DNA of 7,717 bases from Spyradomonas excrementavium (GCA_018714005.1 DVOA01000073.1:1-7717); one strand, 5' to 3'. Shown: positions 1 to 7,529, numbered from the stretch's first letter. Notes: generated by a model not told the origin, from the sequence alone. Translations and numbers: made by a program.

Positions 1-3000
1 CGGCTGATTTAAAAACTTCGGTAATACATAATACAACAGCCACATTGAATGGCGATGAGGCCGCTGCAGATAAAGATATTGCCGTAGCAGCACAAAATAA
101 GGTCGATGTGACCGAAAAGGTTGATATTTACGCTGCAGGTGCGATTCCTGTCACCACGGGGCATGCAAAAATCAACAATAACGGTGAAACAATAAATTCT
201 ACTGTTAATATCGGCAACAAACACGTAAAAGCCACTCAGGACACGACTTACAAGGCTTATTCCAATATTTCTCTTTACGGAAAAACAAATGTAACAGCAA
301 GGGGCGTTGCGCCGATTGCCGATGGCGATTCTTATGTAAAAGCCAATTCTACAAACAAATTGAATATTAATTCAGGGTCTTTCACTGACGGACAGCGTGA
401 TGTTTATCTTGAGGCGTCCGCTAACAGCAGCGTAAATTCTTATATTGACACGGATTCAAAAGGTTTGATATGGGATTTGGGAGATGCAAATACCAAAGCT
501 TATAATACGGTTTATGATGAAATAAATATTGCCTCAAATGCCAGAGTATCAGCGTTCGACAAGATGTCGCTGATTGCGAAAGCCTCTAACTCCGCAGTTG
601 GCAGCAAATCTGCAAAAACAGTGTTCTATCTGCTGTTCGGTATCCCTATCACCATAAGAAATTCGGACAACTCTGACGGTTCAGACAAAACGAAGATTTC
701 TTCTACGAACAATGTCGTTATTAATGGTGATGTTTCGAGCGGCGCCGGCGCAGTAAGAGAATTGCACCTCAAATATGATGAAAACGGACAGGTTGTTTAC
801 GACGGAAATATCGAATACGGCCAATATGAGCAGGATTCCGGTTTGACTGCCGATGCAATTGATGAAACCATCAAGCAGTCAGAAGGCCGCTATAACTCTG
901 AAAAAGCTAATCTTGAGGCGTCACTTGCGGAAAAAGACAAGACAATAACCGAGAAAAATACGCAAATAACAACAGCTCAGAATAATATTAACAAAAACAA
1001 CTCGCAAATTAGCACTTTGAACGGAAATATAGCGGATGCCGATTTAGCTTATAACAAAATTTCAACAACAGCCTACAATCTTGCTGAATCCGAGCTAACC
1101 CAGGCAAAAGCCGCTATTAATAATTCATCTTTGACGCAGGCTCAAAAATCAGCATATATCACGAAATTGAGCTCGGGAAGCGCGCTCACCTCCGAAGAGC
1201 TTTCCACAGTCAGAACGGCAATAACTAACTATAAATCCGGTTTGAGCGCGACGGTTGCCGAGCTCACAAATCAAAATACAAACTACACGACAGCAATTGA
1301 GAACCAGAGAAAGGATATTGAGAAACTTGGCTCGCAAAAAGATGTAATTTCTGACGCAATCAGCCAGCTTGAGGCTTCTTATAAAGAAGAAAAAGCCAGC
1401 CTTGAGGCGCAGAAAAATGCTGCAGGAAATCAAACCTTGCAAATTGCGTTTGTTGATGTGAAAAACACAAAAGTTCGTTCCGGTGAAACGGAAATCAAAG
1501 GTAATTTGTCAGGTTCCGGCACAATAAGCGCTCCCGGCGACAAATTTGTCATAGATATCCAGAATGATACCCTTTCAAATATTCGCGTTAACGATCTTGA
1601 GATAGAAAAGGATGTAAAAGGTAAAATTTACATCAACGGTTCGGATGTTCTCGGCAATAACCTTAACGGAACAAGAAACGGCGTCAACCTTAACCTCAGG
1701 AACGAATCCACGGGCCCTGCTATTACCATAAGCAACAATATTGACGCAAATGACCCGAGTTTCAATCTTGACCAGCAGAACAAAGCCGGCGATATGTACC
1801 TTAACGGCACAATCCAGAATGTCAGCGGAACCGCATATTTTAAAAACCTTTCAGGCAGCATTGTTTCCGAAGGCTCAACAATCGCAAAAAGCATTTCGAT
1901 GTTTGTTCCCAACGGCGATATGTATCAGGGCTTCTCTGACCAGTTTATGGATGTTGCAGGAGCAGACGGCACGGGCTCCGGTATCTATGCGGGCGGGGAT
2001 ATTACGATTATGGCGCGAAGTATTAATGTCAACGGGCTCATAAAAAGTGGCACTGCGGACAAAAATGTCGTAATCAATGAGTTCAAAACAAGAAAAACCG
2101 CTGACGGATACGAACAGCTTGTCGGCGATAAGTGGGTTGCAATGGAAAAATCGCCCAATCCCCAGAAAAACTGGTACTTGATTACCGGTGACGCTCTTTC
2201 AGGGATTGATATGACAAATCCGGACAACCCTGAAACCATCAAAGCTTACTGGGATCCTGACAACAATCAAATCCAGCTTTTCAATGCTGAAATAACCGGC
2301 GGCGACGTTACTTTGATAGGCAATGTGGTCAGTACGGGCAACGGACGTATTGAAGTTGTTTCGGGATATGGGCATATTGATGTTGTGAACAACACGGGCA
2401 TTGATTTGGTGACTAATGCACTCAATGCGGATAACAAAATTGACGGAAAAGTTACAATAAGGGACTTTTACGACGAAGCAACAATCAAAAATTCCGAATA
2501 TTTTAAACAGCTTGAGGCAAAATATCAGGATAAATCGGATGTTGAACATACGGCATTCTGGGAAGATATATATAAAAACACTTATGAATACACCGCACAG
2601 CGTGATGACAACGGCAAGATTAATGTTTCCCAGAATCACTCGCATGCAAACGACAGCAATTATTCTCAGATAACTGTCAACGGAAATGAGGCTGTTTTCA
2701 CGCCCGAGCAGAACGGCGGTTCGCAAATCCTTGACAGTACGACAAAAACCGAGGTTCGTTATGAATACATTAAAAAATCCTGGTTCTATGAGCTGTTTTT
2801 TGGCAAGCAATATCAAAAAATAACGGTCGTTACTGACGAAGAACAGTGGTCTGACGCAAAAAATCCTATAAAAATAAGCTTTAGCGGATATGATGAAGCG
2901 CAGGTTAATGTAACCTCCAATAATTCAAATATATATCTGAATAAAAACATCAGCTCGCTGCCCGGAACCGTAAATATTGCTTCCGGAGGCGTAATTCAAG

Positions 3001-6000
3001 ATATAACGGCGGACAAGGGCGTTCATATTATGGGTAAAGATGTTAATCTTTCCGCAAAAGATGATATTGGTGCTTATGATTCGCTTTTGTTGGATAAATC
3101 TATAAAAATTGACCTGATGGGCGGAAAACTTACCGCTGCTTCCCAAAACGGTGATGCTTATATATCCGTAACAAGCGGAAACTTGAATAATTTCAATATT
3201 CAGGCGCTGAACGGACTTGCTTACGTAAATGCGGTAAACGGAAATATTGTGGCGGATAGCGCTGCTGTAATGAAAGCGAAAAATATTTCACTCAAAGCCG
3301 GAAACGGAGATATAAGCATAAAAACAGCGGACAATCTCAAGGCAGAAGAGTCATTTAATGCGCAGGCCTCCGGCAATGTAGATATTGACTATGACGGTGA
3401 TTTGACAATCGGTATGATAAAATCGGGCGAGGATACTTCAATCTCTACGACAGGAAGCATTAAAAAAGGCGCTACAGCTACGGAAGATACTGCCAATATT
3501 GAAGCGGCAAATATAAAACTGACTTCAAAAGAAGGTTCTATCGGCGCGCTTGCTGACGGCGGGGAAATTACGGTAAAATCCTCAGGAACCGTGACTGCAG
3601 ATGCGAAAAAAGATATTTCTCTTTATGCCCAGTCGAATATGTTTGTAAATAAAATAACAGCAGGAAATAATGTAAGGCTTGTGGCTGAAAAGGGTATAAT
3701 CAATGCCAATGCCGGTGCTGATACTGAGGCTACTCCATATAATGTCAAAGCTAACAATTTGACCCTGATGGCTATAAATAATAATATCGAGAATATGAAC
3801 ATTGATATTGACGGGTCTCTTGAGGCTTATGCCGGTTACAGAGTTGTGAACGGTGAGTCTGCGCTTTTGAACCCTGACAGTATCATTCAGGTCAACCAGC
3901 TTTCGAGGGTTTTCTCACAGCAGGAGGCTGATTCTATAACAATGGATGATGTTGCAAAGCTAAAAGACCTGAAAATCGACAATATTCTTGCGCCTAACGC
4001 ATTTTTAACTTCTGAAAAATCCCTCCTTGCAGGCGCAAATATAATAAAAACAACTGATTCTATTGTATTTACGGCAATTAACGGCTCGGTAGGCTCAGCG
4101 GACAATTTTATAAATGTTGCGCAGGATGGTGCTGTTTCTGCCTACGCAAAGGATTCAGTTTATATTTCTTCTGATAAGGATTTAAAAGTCAAAGAAATAA
4201 TGGGCTACAACGACAAACAGCGTACAAACTCCGCAAATGAAACCATAAGCATAAATGAACCGCTGAAAAAAGTCGTGCTAAAATCCGGCGGAAACATTAT
4301 TGACGGAAATGACGAGTATTTTTCTGTTACATCTGACGGAGAAACAATACTTACTGAAAACGAAAAGCCTAATATTATAGCTCAATCCATTGAATTATAT
4401 TCAAACGGCACAATCGGCTCCGGTTATGATGCGTTTGATGTTTATACTGTGGACGGCGGAGACGGTCTGTCAGTGAATGCGCCGGGCGAGGTGCATATTG
4501 CTTCGGTTTATGATATTAAGCTGGGCAATATAGAGGCCGGTGCAAACGTTGATATTATTGCAAAAGAGCTCGCTTATACTTCAAAAGACCAGTATAGCGA
4601 AGTTTATAAAAATATATCGGCTGACAGGATTTTGACAGATGCAAATCTCAATATTTCGGCTAAAAATGTTAATATTGAAGACTCTGATGTCAAAGGCACT
4701 GTTAAAATTGCGGCTCAAGAGGAGGTAAATCTTGTTTCGTCAGCAGATTTGAAGCTTGATTCTATAAAATCTATTGATGAAAACGGAATTCTTGAAAAAG
4801 TTAGCGTAAAAACAACTTCCGGCGATATTCTTGACGCAAACCAAAGATATGAAAAGCAGGATTTTGGCGGCGAAACTGTTGAGGATACAAAAAACGAAGA
4901 AGCTGTTATTGCGGCAAAAACCATCGTTCTGGATTCTGCTTCCAACATCGGAACTGCAACGGACGCGTTTGATCTGGAAACTGCAGCCGGCGGTGACGGA
5001 CTTTCTGTAAAAACCGGAGAAAATGCCTTTATAAGCTCATCGAAAGACCTTGCACTGAACGATGTAAGTGTTGGCAAAAATGCTGATATTAAAGCACTTG
5101 AGTACGTGCATACTTCCGCGGAAGAATACAGTGAAAATTACAAAAATATCACGGCAAACAAACTTTCTTCCGGTGAAACAATGAATTTGACAGCTTCTAA
5201 TGTTGAGGTAAAAGATGCCGGCAAAATCGGGCTGTTGAATATAAATGCCGATAAAAATGTTAATTTCAATTCTTCGGAAAACATAAATATCGGCTCAATT
5301 AACAGTATTTCCGGCGGATTTACGGAAAATGTTGAAATTTCGTCGAAAAAAGATATTCTTAACGGAAATACTGATAATACAGCGAATATAAATGCCGAAA
5401 ACGTTAAACTTACTGCTGAAAATGCGGGCAGTGAGTCAACCGCTCTTGTGATAAACCAGCCTGCCGAAAACAGGCTTGAGCTCAATGCGAACAACCTCGC
5501 CAGCATTCATCTTGTCGGAGAAAATGCAAATATTTCTGAGATTAAGTCGAATAACTTGAAACTTAAGGCTGAAAATGACATAAATATTAACAATCTCACG
5601 GCAAATACTGCAAATATTTCGACAAAAACTACAAATCTCAGCGTAAATAATGCGAACATAAGAGATTATGCCGAATATCATACGATTAACAAGTTTGTTG
5701 TAAACGAAAACAGAACGACGGCTCCGAGATTCGACGCCAATGCCCAAATCCAGTCAAACGGCGCCTCATATTCTCTGGTCATTGACTCTTCCAATAATAT
5801 CAAGACAAATAAGGAGTTTGTGACCCGTCAGAACACGGACATAAGAATAAATGATGATTATGAGCACCAGAGTATGGACGCTTCGGCGCGTGCGCTTTCT
5901 GTTAATACCGTTCAGAACAATACAACCCCGGGAGTTGCGCAAAGCGGTGCAAATCCGGAAATGTCCGTTGTGAATTTTAATGCTAACAAATATAACCAGA

Positions 6001-6281
6001 ATAAAAACGGCGATATAATCAAAGAACGCAAAAAACGCACGGTTATTCTCGATGATGATGCAGAATCAGGGCTTACAGATACGGTCAAAAAAGAAACAAA
6101 CGGCGAATATTCAAATGTTATTCCGGTCAATTTCAAAACTATGACAGAAATGCCCGTTGATTCGACTTCTGTGAGCAATTTTATAAGAAGTTTGAAAAAA
6201 CTTCCTGAAAAAGACAGGAAAAAGATTATAGAAAAATTTGTCGATGAATATGTTCAAACTTCTCTGGGATACGCGCAATAA
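1..6281 (+). CDS. Large filamentous haemagglutinin-like adhesin (LktA-like), 5'-truncated by the window edge
   Basis: The frame is open from base 3 (bases 1-2 end a previous codon) to TAA at 6279-6281, giving 2,092 visible residues. Residue n begins at base 3n. The true start, the signal peptide and any two-partner-secretion domain lie upstream; the TTG at 45 is an internal Leu. The composition (Asn, Asp, Ser, Ala, Gly, Ile, Val; almost no Cys) and short strands such as NGDISI and KNISLKA with recurring NG/DG turns indicate a long β-solenoid. Visible parts are: solenoid to about residue 283; coiled coil about 284-474; solenoid with a GYGHIDVVNNTG segment at 788-799, which resembles LktA/FHA-like proteins as I remember them; aromatic loops at 207-214 and 927-934; tandem modules at 1422-1880; charged tail about 1997-2092. 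There is no C-terminal β-barrel, LPXTG motif or transmembrane helix. It is probably a secreted or surface-held adhesin. The class is well supported; the exact family name and any host target are inference. Confidence 0.85.
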   Translation, partial: ADLKTSVIHNTTATLNGDEAAADKDIAVAAQNKVDVTEKVDIYAAGAIPVTTGHAKINNNGETINSTVNIGNKHVKATQDTTYKAYSNISLYGKTNVTARGVAPIADGDSYVKANSTNKLNINSGSFTDGQRDVYLEASANSSVNSYIDTDSKGLIWDLGDANTKAYNTVYDEINIASNARVSAFDKMSLIAKASNSAVGSKSAKTVFYLLFGIPITIRNSDNSDGSDKTKISSTNNVVINGDVSSGAGAVRELHLKYDENGQVVYDGNIEYGQYEQDSGLTADAIDETIKQSEGRYNSEKANLEASLAEKDKTITEKNTQITTAQNNINKNNSQISTLNGNIADADLAYNKISTTAYNLAESELTQAKAAINNSSLTQAQKSAYITKLSSGSALTSEELSTVRTAITNYKSGLSATVAELTNQNTNYTTAIENQRKDIEKLGSQKDVISDAISQLEASYKEEKASLEAQKNAAGNQTLQIAFVDVKNTKVRSGETEIKGNLSGSGTISAPGDKFVIDIQNDTLSNIRVNDLEIEKDVKGKIYINGSDVLGNNLNGTRNGVNLNLRNESTGPAITISNNIDANDPSFNLDQQNKAGDMYLNGTIQNVSGTAYFKNLSGSIVSEGSTIAKSISMFVPNGDMYQGFSDQFMDVAGADGTGSGIYAGGDITIMARSINVNGLIKSGTADKNVVINEFKTRKTADGYEQLVGDKWVAMEKSPNPQKNWYLITGDALSGIDMTNPDNPETIKAYWDPDNNQIQLFNAEITGGDVTLIGNVVSTGNGRIEVVSGYGHIDVVNNTGIDLVTNALNADNKIDGKVTIRDFYDEATIKNSEYFKQLEAKYQDKSDVEHTAFWEDIYKNTYEYTAQRDDNGKINVSQNHSHANDSNYSQITVNGNEAVFTPEQNGGSQILDSTTKTEVRYEYIKKSWFYELFFGKQYQKITVVTDEEQWSDAKNPIKISFSGYDEAQVNVTSNNSNIYLNKNISSLPGTVNIASGGVIQDITADKGVHIMGKDVNLSAKDDIGAYDSLLLDKSIKIDLMGGKLTAASQNGDAYISVTSGNLNNFNIQALNGLAYVNAVNGNIVADSAAVMKAKNISLKAGNGDISIKTADNLKAEESFNAQASGNVDIDYDGDLTIGMIKSGEDTSISTTGSIKKGATATEDTANIEAANIKLTSKEGSIGALADGGEITVKSSGTVTADAKKDISLYAQSNMFVNKITAGNNVRLVAEKGIINANAGADTEATPYNVKANNLTLMAINNNIENMNIDIDGSLEAYAGYRVVNGESALLNPDSIIQVNQLSRVFSQQEADSITMDDVAKLKDLKIDNILAPNAFLTSEKSLLAGANIIKTTDSIVFTAINGSVGSADNFINVAQDGAVSAYAKDSVYISSDKDLKVKEIMGYNDKQRTNSANETISINEPLKKVVLKSGGNIIDGNDEYFSVTSDGETILTENEKPNIIAQSIELYSNGTIGSGYDAFDVYTVDGGDGLSVNAPGEVHIASVYDIKLGNIEAGANVDIIAKELAYTSKDQYSEVYKNISADRILTDANLNISAKNVNIEDSDVKGTVKIAAQEEVNLVSSADLKLDSIKSIDENGILEKVSVKTTSGDILDANQRYEKQDFGGETVEDTKNEEAVIAAKTIVLDSASNIGTATDAFDLETAAGGDGLSVKTGENAFISSSKDLALNDVSVGKNADIKALEYVHTSAEEYSENYKNITANKLSSGETMNLTASNVEVKDAGKIGLLNINADKNVNFNSSENINIGSINSISGGFTENVEISSKKDILNGNTDNTANINAENVKLTAENAGSESTALVINQPAENRLELNANNLASIHLVGENANISEIKSNNLKLKAENDININNLTANTANISTKTTNLSVNNANIRDYAEYHTINKFVVNENRTTAPRFDANAQIQSNGASYSLVIDSSNNIKTNKEFVTRQNTDIRINDDYEHQSMDASARALSVNTVQNNTTPGVAQSGANPEMSVVNFNANKYNQNKNGDIIKERKKRTVILDDDAESGLTDTVKKETNGEYSNVIPVNFKTMTEMPVDSTSVSNFIRSLKKLPEKDRKKIIEKFVDEYVQTSLGYAQ
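852..1424 (+). other. Coiled-coil insertion in the adhesin (residues about 284-474)
   Basis: Between two β-rich stretches the composition switches to Glu, Lys, Gln, Ala and Leu, with heptad-like spacing of Ile/Leu. Examples are EKANLEASLAEKDKTITEKN near the start and SQLEASYKEEKASLEAQKN near the end. A central part containing SLTQAQKSAYITKLSSGSAL probably breaks the helix into a hairpin or bundle, so the arm could fold back on itself. β-strand character resumes at QIAFVDVKNTKVRSGETEIK. The segment would project from or interrupt the solenoid fibre. The helical character is inferred by eye; I ran no coiled-coil predictor. Confidence 0.7.
4266..4793 (+). repeat. Adhesin tandem module A, 176 residues
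   Basis: Residues 1422-1597 begin KKVVLKSGGNIIDGN and contain, in order, NGTIGSGYDAFD, GGDGLSVNAPGE, YTSKDQYSEVYKNISA and NLNISAKNVNIED. The same landmarks recur in the same order and at nearly the same spacing in the next 177 residues, so this is a true long-period repeat laid over the short β-solenoid repeat. At DNA level the two copies are diverged, which points to an old duplication. Confidence 0.85.
4794..5324 (+). repeat. Adhesin tandem module B, 177 residues
   Basis: Residues 1598-1774 begin EKVSVKTTSGDILDAN and then carry SNIGTATDAFD, GGDGLSVKTGEN, HTSAEEYSENYKNITA and MNLTASNVEVKD, matching module A point for point. The best-kept blocks are GDGLSV, IG...DAFD and the YSE-YKNI-A segment. 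The period from A to B is 528 bases (176 codons) and from B to C is 531 bases (177 codons). Confidence 0.85.
5325..5660 (+). repeat. Degenerate third copy of the adhesin module (module C, partial)
   Basis: The module start recurs exactly in phase as ENVEISSKKDILNGN, 177 residues after the start of B, followed by INAENVKLTAENAGSESTAL, which parallels the early strand of A and B. The later hallmarks GDGLSV and YSE-YKNI are absent, so the copy is shortened or replaced by plain short-period solenoid (KLKAENDININNL, ANISTKTTNLSV). The right boundary is approximate. Confidence 0.55.
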
Positions 6282-6287
6282 GTATGA

Positions 6288-6314
6288 AAAAAGAGCCTTT
6301 TTGAGGCTCTTTTT
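6288..6314. terminator. Bidirectional intrinsic terminator between convergent genes
   Basis: An 11-bp perfect stem pairs 6288-6298 with 6304-6314 (core AGAGCCT/AGGCTCT, flanked by A and T runs) around the 5-base loop TTTTG. A-tracts on the 5' side and T-tracts on the 3' side mean either strand yields a hairpin followed by U residues. It begins 7 bases after the adhesin stop codon. For the dehydrogenase, whose stop occupies 6313-6315 on the minus strand, the stem overlaps the stop codon by two bases. It can thus serve both genes. Confidence 0.85.
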
Positions 6315-7353
6315 AGTACAAAACCGCAATTTTAAGGCATTTGTCTTTTTGATTTTTAAAAATCTCATAGCCCTCTTGAATATTTTCAAAATTCACGCGT
6401 TCGCTTATTAAAAAATCCGTGGAAATCTGCTTTTTCGAGATTAAATCAATGAGCTTTGCGCATTTATTTGCGTCAACGCCGCCGGTTTTAAAAGTCAGGT
6501 TTTTGCCGTACATGTCCGGCAGGGGAAGGGTTTGAGGGGCTTCGTACATTGCCGGAATCGCGACAATAGCATTGGCTCGGGCGATTTGCCAGGCCATTTT
6601 GAAGGTTTCACCGGCGCCTGCTGCTTCAATCACCTTGTCAGCCCCGCGGTTGTTCGTGAGGGCTTTTATTTGTGCGATTACATCCTGATTTTGCGGGTCA
6701 ATCACATAATCTGCAAATTTTTGTGCCAGATTTCGTCGTGATTCGTTGGGTTCGATTGCAATAATTCTTTTTGCGCCCATAAATTTTGCACTTTGCATTG
6801 CACAAAGCCCGACAGGGCCGGCTCCGATTATTGCGATTGTGTCATCTGCTTCTATTTCGCACAATTCCGCGCTCCACCAGCCGCTGGGCAAAATATCGCC
6901 TGCAAAAAGCGCATTTTCATCGCTTACATCCTCCGGAAGCCTTGTTAATCCGGTATCAGCGTAAGGAACCCTGACATATTCCGCCTGACAGCCGTCAATT
7001 GAGCAGCCCAGCAGCCATCCGCCGTTCTGGCAGTTGTTTACATAGCCTTTTTTACAGAAAAAGCATTCACCGCAGAAAGTTTCGCAATTCACAGAAACTC
7101 TGTCGCCGGGGTGCAGGTTTTTAACCTCTTTTCCCGCCAGAATAACCTCTCCGGTGAATTCGTGCCCCAAAACTGTTTCTGGAACGGCTTTGGGCACTGC
7201 GCCTGCGATGATATGCAGGTCGCTTGTGCAGATGGAGGACATTGTGACTTTCACGATTGCGTCTTTTTCGTCAAGAATTTGTGGAATCGGCTTTTCCACG
7301 AGCTCCGTTGTGCCGTTTTTGTGCCAGATAAGTGCTTTCATTGTGGTTTTCAT
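6313..7353 (-). CDS. Zinc-dependent medium-chain alcohol dehydrogenase, secondary-alcohol type, probably NAD-linked
   Basis: This is a cytoplasmic oxidoreductase of the zinc MDR family, predicted to interconvert an alcohol and its aldehyde or ketone; the substrate is unknown. Numbering from the second Met (MKALIWHKNG), it has 342 residues, the usual family length. Catalytic zinc ligands are C38 (CTSD), H60-E61 (GHE) and probably D149 (GDILPSG), the C/H/E/D set of the Thermoanaerobacter/Clostridium secondary-alcohol dehydrogenases. A full structural-zinc lobe, C90, C93, C96 and C104, is present, which those enzymes lack. The Rossmann motif GAGPVG is at 173-178, and E197 at the end of the second β-strand favours NAD over NADP. 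The start is either ATG 7353 (346 aa) or ATG 7341 (342 aa). The GTG at 7398 is unlikely because a strong promoter lies inside that extension. I see no clear Shine-Dalgarno sequence before any start. The gene is convergent with the adhesin and has no evident functional link to it. Confidence 0.92.
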   Translation of the reverse strand: MKTTMKALIWHKNGTTELVEKPIPQILDEKDAIVKVTMSSICTSDLHIIAGAVPKAVPETVLGHEFTGEVILAGKEVKNLHPGDRVSVNCETFCGECFFCKKGYVNNCQNGGWLLGCSIDGCQAEYVRVPYADTGLTRLPEDVSDENALFAGDILPSGWWSAELCEIEADDTIAIIGAGPVGLCAMQSAKFMGAKRIIAIEPNESRRNLAQKFADYVIDPQNQDVIAQIKALTNNRGADKVIEAAGAGETFKMAWQIARANAIVAIPAMYEAPQTLPLPDMYGKNLTFKTGGVDANKCAKLIDLISKKQISTDFLISERVNFENIQEGYEIFKNQKDKCLKIAVLY

Positions 7354-7359
7354 TGCTTT

Positions 7360-7388
7360 ATCATAAACAATTATTGCAGTTATTTCAA
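7360..7388 (-). promoter_or_regulatory. Sigma-70-type promoter of the alcohol dehydrogenase
   Basis: On the minus strand, TTGAAA (7388-7383; 5 of 6 matches to consensus) is followed by a 17-base spacer and TATGAT (7365-7360; 5 of 6). Only six bases separate the -10 box from ATG 7353, so transcription should begin at or next to that ATG. The mRNA would be leaderless from 7353, or would have about a 12-base leader to ATG 7341. This is a consensus match only. Confidence 0.65.
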
Positions 7389-7423
7389 TAAATTTCACAA
7401 ATTGGGGTGATTTTTGGAGGGAA

Positions 7424-7450
7424 TTGTTATAAAATAATGTTAGATATTAT
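7424..7450 (+). promoter_or_regulatory. Possible promoter of the tRNA locus
   Basis: TTGTTA (7424-7429) and TATTAT (7445-7450) are separated by 15 bases, shorter than ideal. Initiation from this -10 would fall near 7456-7457, the first base of the tRNA-like relic. An overlapping TATAAAAT stretch (7428-7435) is an alternative -10 but has no good -35 partner. No promoter is visible just before the intact tRNA (7531-7556 is AT-rich only), so the tRNA may be read through from here and processed. Confidence 0.3.
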
Positions 7451-7474
7451 GAAATGCCTCGGTAGCTCAGTTGG
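7450..7474 (+). repeat. 25-base direct repeat, copy 1 (tRNA 5' end plus flank)
   Basis: These 25 bases are identical to 7551-7575. They comprise six bases of upstream flank (TGAAAT) and the first 19 bases of the tRNA gene: acceptor 5' strand, U8-A9, D-stem 5' strand and the D-loop as far as its GG. The spacing between copies is 101 bases. The identity covers non-tRNA flank, so it reflects a duplicated piece of DNA and not just conserved tRNA bases. Confidence 0.9.
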
Positions 7475-7529
7475 CAAAACAGGCGGTGAGCCTGTGAATA
7501 GATTAGGCTCTATCCAACGGAGCGGGGGC
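7456..7529 (+). pseudogene. tRNA-like relic with self-complementary 3' part
   Basis: This has the same 5' 19 bases as the intact tRNA downstream and, if ended at C7529, the same 74-base length. The rest cannot form a normal cloverleaf. There is no D-stem 3' strand where expected, no TTCGANT T-loop, and the only anticodon-like stem (7479-7483 with 7491-7495, loop CGGTGAG) lacks U33. Instead the ends pair as a long imperfect hairpin: 7456-7460 with 7525-7529 (one G·U), 7465-7468 with 7520-7523, and 7470-7474 with 7514-7518. A nested 6-bp stem ACAGGC/GCCTGT occupies 7479-7484 and 7490-7495. Positions 7507-7518 are an exact inverted copy of the intact D-arm. It could be a decayed tRNA, a scar of insertion or inversion, or a small structured RNA. 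I favour a non-functional relic. Confidence 0.55.

Noticed and set aside
4715..5506. Long open frames on the minus strand opposite the adhesin (also 2199-2816 and 1149-1442)
   Set aside because: They are antisense to a continuous 2,092-codon protein with clear domain structure. They show no recognisable motifs and have compositions typical of mirrored coding sequence.
4266..5660. DNA-level tandem repeat or CRISPR-like array in the adhesin
   Set aside because: The periodicity is in the protein. The copies are well diverged in DNA and there are no short identical repeats with spacers.
6027..6041. Protease cleavage site at the basic cluster RKKRT in the adhesin tail
   Set aside because: A basic cluster alone is weak evidence. 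The processing of such tails in this group is unknown to me, and the cluster could equally be a charge patch.
45..6281. TTG at 45 as the true start of the adhesin
   Set aside because: The same frame is open to the left edge (14 more codons with no stop), there is no signal peptide, and I see no Shine-Dalgarno sequence before 45. The gene is simply cut by the window.
6746..7410. Plus-strand open frames over the dehydrogenase
   Set aside because: They lie opposite a gene with all catalytic and structural zinc motifs intact, and their Cys/His-rich translations are the mirror of that sequence.
7456..7529. Functional tRNA-His with anticodon GTG in the relic
   Set aside because: The anticodon-like loop CGGTGAG lacks U33, the D-stem has no partner in the right place, and there is no T-arm with a TTCRANY loop.
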